This document shows positions 12,927 through 14,618 of a DNA stretch of 14,618 nucleotides, one piece after another (position 1 is the first letter of the stretch; every line of letters starts with the position of its first letter). Where the stretch lies: the NCBI GenBank assembly GCA_946491675.1, contig CAMLYN010000018.1, positions 1 through 14,618 of the forward strand, written 5' to 3'. The position numbers and the translations under genes are program-made. The stretch comes from an uncultured Mycoplasmatota bacterium (GTDB taxonomy: Bacteria; Bacillota_I; Bacilli_A; RF39; UBA660). The notes below the pieces were generated by a model. The model had not been told where the DNA came from. It saw nothing but the letters and a program-made list of their open reading frames with translations, and did not search any database.

Positions 12927-14294
12927 TTAAATATCTATTTCAAAATAAAATGTAGTTCCTTTATTTCTTTTACTTTCAACACCATATTTAAAATTGTGAC
13001 TTTCCAAAATAGTCTTAACAATCGATAAACCAATTCCTGTACCAATAACATTTCGTTTATGTTTCTTTTTAGAATGATAATATTTATCCCAAATGTGTGG
13101 TAAATCTTCTTTTTTAATTCCTTTACCAGTATCTTTTATTTCAACTCTAATATTCTTATCAACTAAGACATTAATAATTACTTTATTATCATCACCAGTA
13201 TAATTAATTGCATTATTAATTAAATTATAAATAACTTGCTCAATTTTCTTTTTATCTGCATTAATCATAACTTTATCTGGTGTATTTACTTCAAATATAT
13301 ATCCTTCAGTATCTTTATAGATACTATATCTTTTAATAATATTATTAATTAACTCAATAAGATCAAATTTTTCTTTTTCAATCATATCTTTATTAGCTTG
13401 AATTTTAGATAAAGTTAATAAATCATTAACTAAAATGTTTAATCTTTCTGATTCTTCTATAATAACATTTAAATTAGCATTTCGTTTTTCAACATTATCA
13501 GAATTTAAATCGCGAATCATTTCTGCATAACCTTTAATCATTGTAAGAGGTGTTTTAAGATCATGAGAAACATTAGCTAATAAGTCACGTCGTAATTCAT
13601 CAGTTTCCGCTAATTCTTTTTTAGCATAATTTAGTGTATTAGCTAACTCATCAATTTCATATATATTAGAATTATTATCAAATGAAAAATCATAATTACC
13701 GTTAGCTAGTTTTTTAGCTTTCTCATTCATTTTTTCAATTGGTTTACTAATTCTTTTAGATATAAAATAACCAATAATAAGCGATAAAATGATAACAATA
13801 ATAGATACAATAATTAATTGATTAGATAATATTTTAATCGTGTTATCAAGTGGTTCTAAGGAAGCATTGACAAAAATTGTAATATCATCACTATATTTTC
13901 TAGCATAAATTAAAGATTTTGTATCAAGTAAAGGATTTATCAACTTATATGTTTGTTCATCTAAATCATTTTCATAAAAATCATTTTTATATTTACCACT
14001 ACTAATAATACAACCACGAATTGAATCATTAGAACTATAAATAGTTATCCTATTTTTAACTACTTCAATACAAATATTTTCTTCGATAGATAACTTATCT
14101 AAATATTCAACATCGTTATCATAATTTCTTAATATTTCATTAGTAACACTTTTTATTTGATTAGTTTTGCTATACTCATAATAACTATTGATAAAAATAA
14201 CTTGAAAAAACCATAAAAACAATATTATCGATAAAGTGAATATTATTAAATAAAACCAAATATGACGAGTTAATTTATTTTTATTTAATTTCAA
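12927..14294 (-). CDS. Membrane sensor histidine kinase (HAMP-HisKA-HATPase)
   Basis: The 455-residue protein has membrane segment 1 (about 12-35) and an extracellular sensor region of about 120 residues with Cys75 and Cys95. Membrane segment 2 (about 159-178) is followed by HAMP (about 179-230). The H-box is NVSHDLKTPLTMIKGY with phospho-acceptor His244. The N-box is VIYNLINNAINY (Asn357, Asn360, Asn361), and G-boxes are DTGKGI (388-393) and GTGIGLSIV (418-426). This is a complete kinase of the PhoR/WalK/VanS class. The start is TTG 14294, which overlaps the response regulator stop by 14 bases and has only a weak ribosome site, so translation is probably coupled. The signal is unknown. The pair could act on envelope genes such as those near 8303, which is speculation. 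Confidence 0.9.
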   Translation of the reverse strand: MKLNKNKLTRHIWFYLIIFTLSIILFLWFFQVIFINSYYEYSKTNQIKSVTNEILRNYDNDVEYLDKLSIEENICIEVVKNRITIYSSNDSIRGCIISSGKYKNDFYENDLDEQTYKLINPLLDTKSLIYARKYSDDITIFVNASLEPLDNTIKILSNQLIIVSIIVIILSLIIGYFISKRISKPIEKMNEKAKKLANGNYDFSFDNNSNIYEIDELANTLNYAKKELAETDELRRDLLANVSHDLKTPLTMIKGYAEMIRDLNSDNVEKRNANLNVIIEESERLNILVNDLLTLSKIQANKDMIEKEKFDLIELINNIIKRYSIYKDTEGYIFEVNTPDKVMINADKKKIEQVIYNLINNAINYTGDDNKVIINVLVDKNIRVEIKDTGKGIKKEDLPHIWDKYYHSKKKHKRNVIGTGIGLSIVKTILESHNFKYGVESKRNKGTTFYFEIDI

Positions 14295-14618
14295 ATTTAT
14301 AACCCATTCCTCTAACCGTTTGGATTAAATCGCGATATTCTCCTAAATTATTACGTAACATCTTAATATGGGTGTCGATAGTCCGATCATCACCAAAAAA
14401 ATCATATCCCCAAATTTTAGACAATAATTCTTCTCTTGATAAAGCAATATTTTTATTATTGATAAAATAAACTAATAAATCATATTCCTTTGGTGTTAAT
14501 TTGATTTCTTTATCTTTAATATAAACAACATGTCCTTTAAAATCGACTTTTAAATCTTGATAAATATACATATCATCTAAATTATTAAATCTTTTAGTAA
14601 CCGCTTTAATTCTTGCAA
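14281..14618 (-). CDS. OmpR/PhoB-family response regulator, C-terminal part, cut by window edge
   Basis: 111 residues are visible. An ATG at 14571 could be mistaken for the start, but the frame stays open to the window edge and the upstream codons read ARIKAVTKRFNNLDD. That is the typical linker between receiver and DNA-binding domain, so the receiver with its phospho-Asp lies to the right of the window. The visible winged helix has KLTPKEYDLLVYF, SREELLSKIWGYDF, the recognition helix DRTIDTHIKMLRNNLG and the wing TVRGMGYKFE. It overlaps the sensor kinase start by 14 bases, as cognate pairs often do. Members of this family bind seven-base direct repeats with an 11-base period. Confidence 0.93.
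   Translation of the reverse strand, partial: ARIKAVTKRFNNLDDMYIYQDLKVDFKGHVVYIKDKEIKLTPKEYDLLVYFINNKNIALSREELLSKIWGYDFFGDDRTIDTHIKMLRNNLGEYRDLIQTVRGMGYKFEIK

Noticed and set aside
12897..12930. AT-only palindrome around AAATATTTT after the sensor kinase stop as a terminator
   Set aside because: Stem is weak and purely A/T with no clean T-run; not supportable, so how the kinase transcript ends is open.
1..14618. CRISPR array, insertion sequence, replication origin or known riboswitch
   Set aside because: No regularly spaced repeats, transposase, terminal inverted repeats, DnaA-box cluster or recognisable riboswitch core was seen on either strand.

Overview
The window looks like chromosomal DNA of a very AT-rich, low-GC Firmicutes-type bacterium, either Bacilli in the broad sense or one of the uncultured gut lineages close to Mollicutes. 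The evidence is a base composition of roughly one quarter G+C by eye, A/T-ending codons, AGGAG/AGGTGA ribosome sites, and family content typical of that group. TGG encodes Trp, TGA ends two genes (7672-7674 and 9332-9334), and no long gene contains an in-frame TGA. It therefore reads with table 11, unlike true mycoplasmas. A peptidoglycan-deacetylase-type protein suggests the cell has a wall.

Layout. 1-709 is the 3' part of a gene cut by the window edge; its first visible residues look like a DNA-recognition helix. 804-882 is a tRNA-Pro with anticodon CGG, behind a good promoter. 1045-2415 is a membrane-anchored PdaC-like polysaccharide deacetylase. It converges on rarA (2491-3699, minus), which diverges from a XerC/D-type tyrosine recombinase (3774-4679) overlapped by an AlkD-like DNA glycosylase (4648-5358). 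A consensus promoter at 5387-5415, buried in a PadR-operator-like inverted repeat, drives an ABC exporter pair: a large FtsX-like 'bacteriocin-associated' permease (5515-7674) and its ATPase (7671-8300). Next come a membrane-anchored extracellular protein (8381-9334) and a TTG-initiated lipoprotein (9351-9767). After a strong terminator lie a ZIP metal transporter (9831-10577), a 48-residue Asn-rich gene on the minus strand (10619-10765), and an unrecognised 312-residue protein (10880-11818). The minus strand then carries holA (11889-12827), a sensor kinase (12927-14294), and the end of its OmpR-type response regulator, which runs off the right edge.

Two themes connect the genes. Genome upkeep is over-represented: RarA, Xer recombinase, AlkD-like glycosylase and Pol III delta. 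An envelope-stress theme also appears, with the deacetylase, the FtsX-type exporter plus exported partners, and the two-component system. The last link is inference.

Two architectural habits recur. First, several promoters place the Shine-Dalgarno sequence only five or six bases after the -10 box, so the mRNA would begin at or next to its ribosome site. Second, several terminator hairpins start inside the coding sequence and hold the stop codon. No CRISPR array, insertion sequence, prophage or replication origin was seen. No gene-free stretch exceeds about 300 bases.
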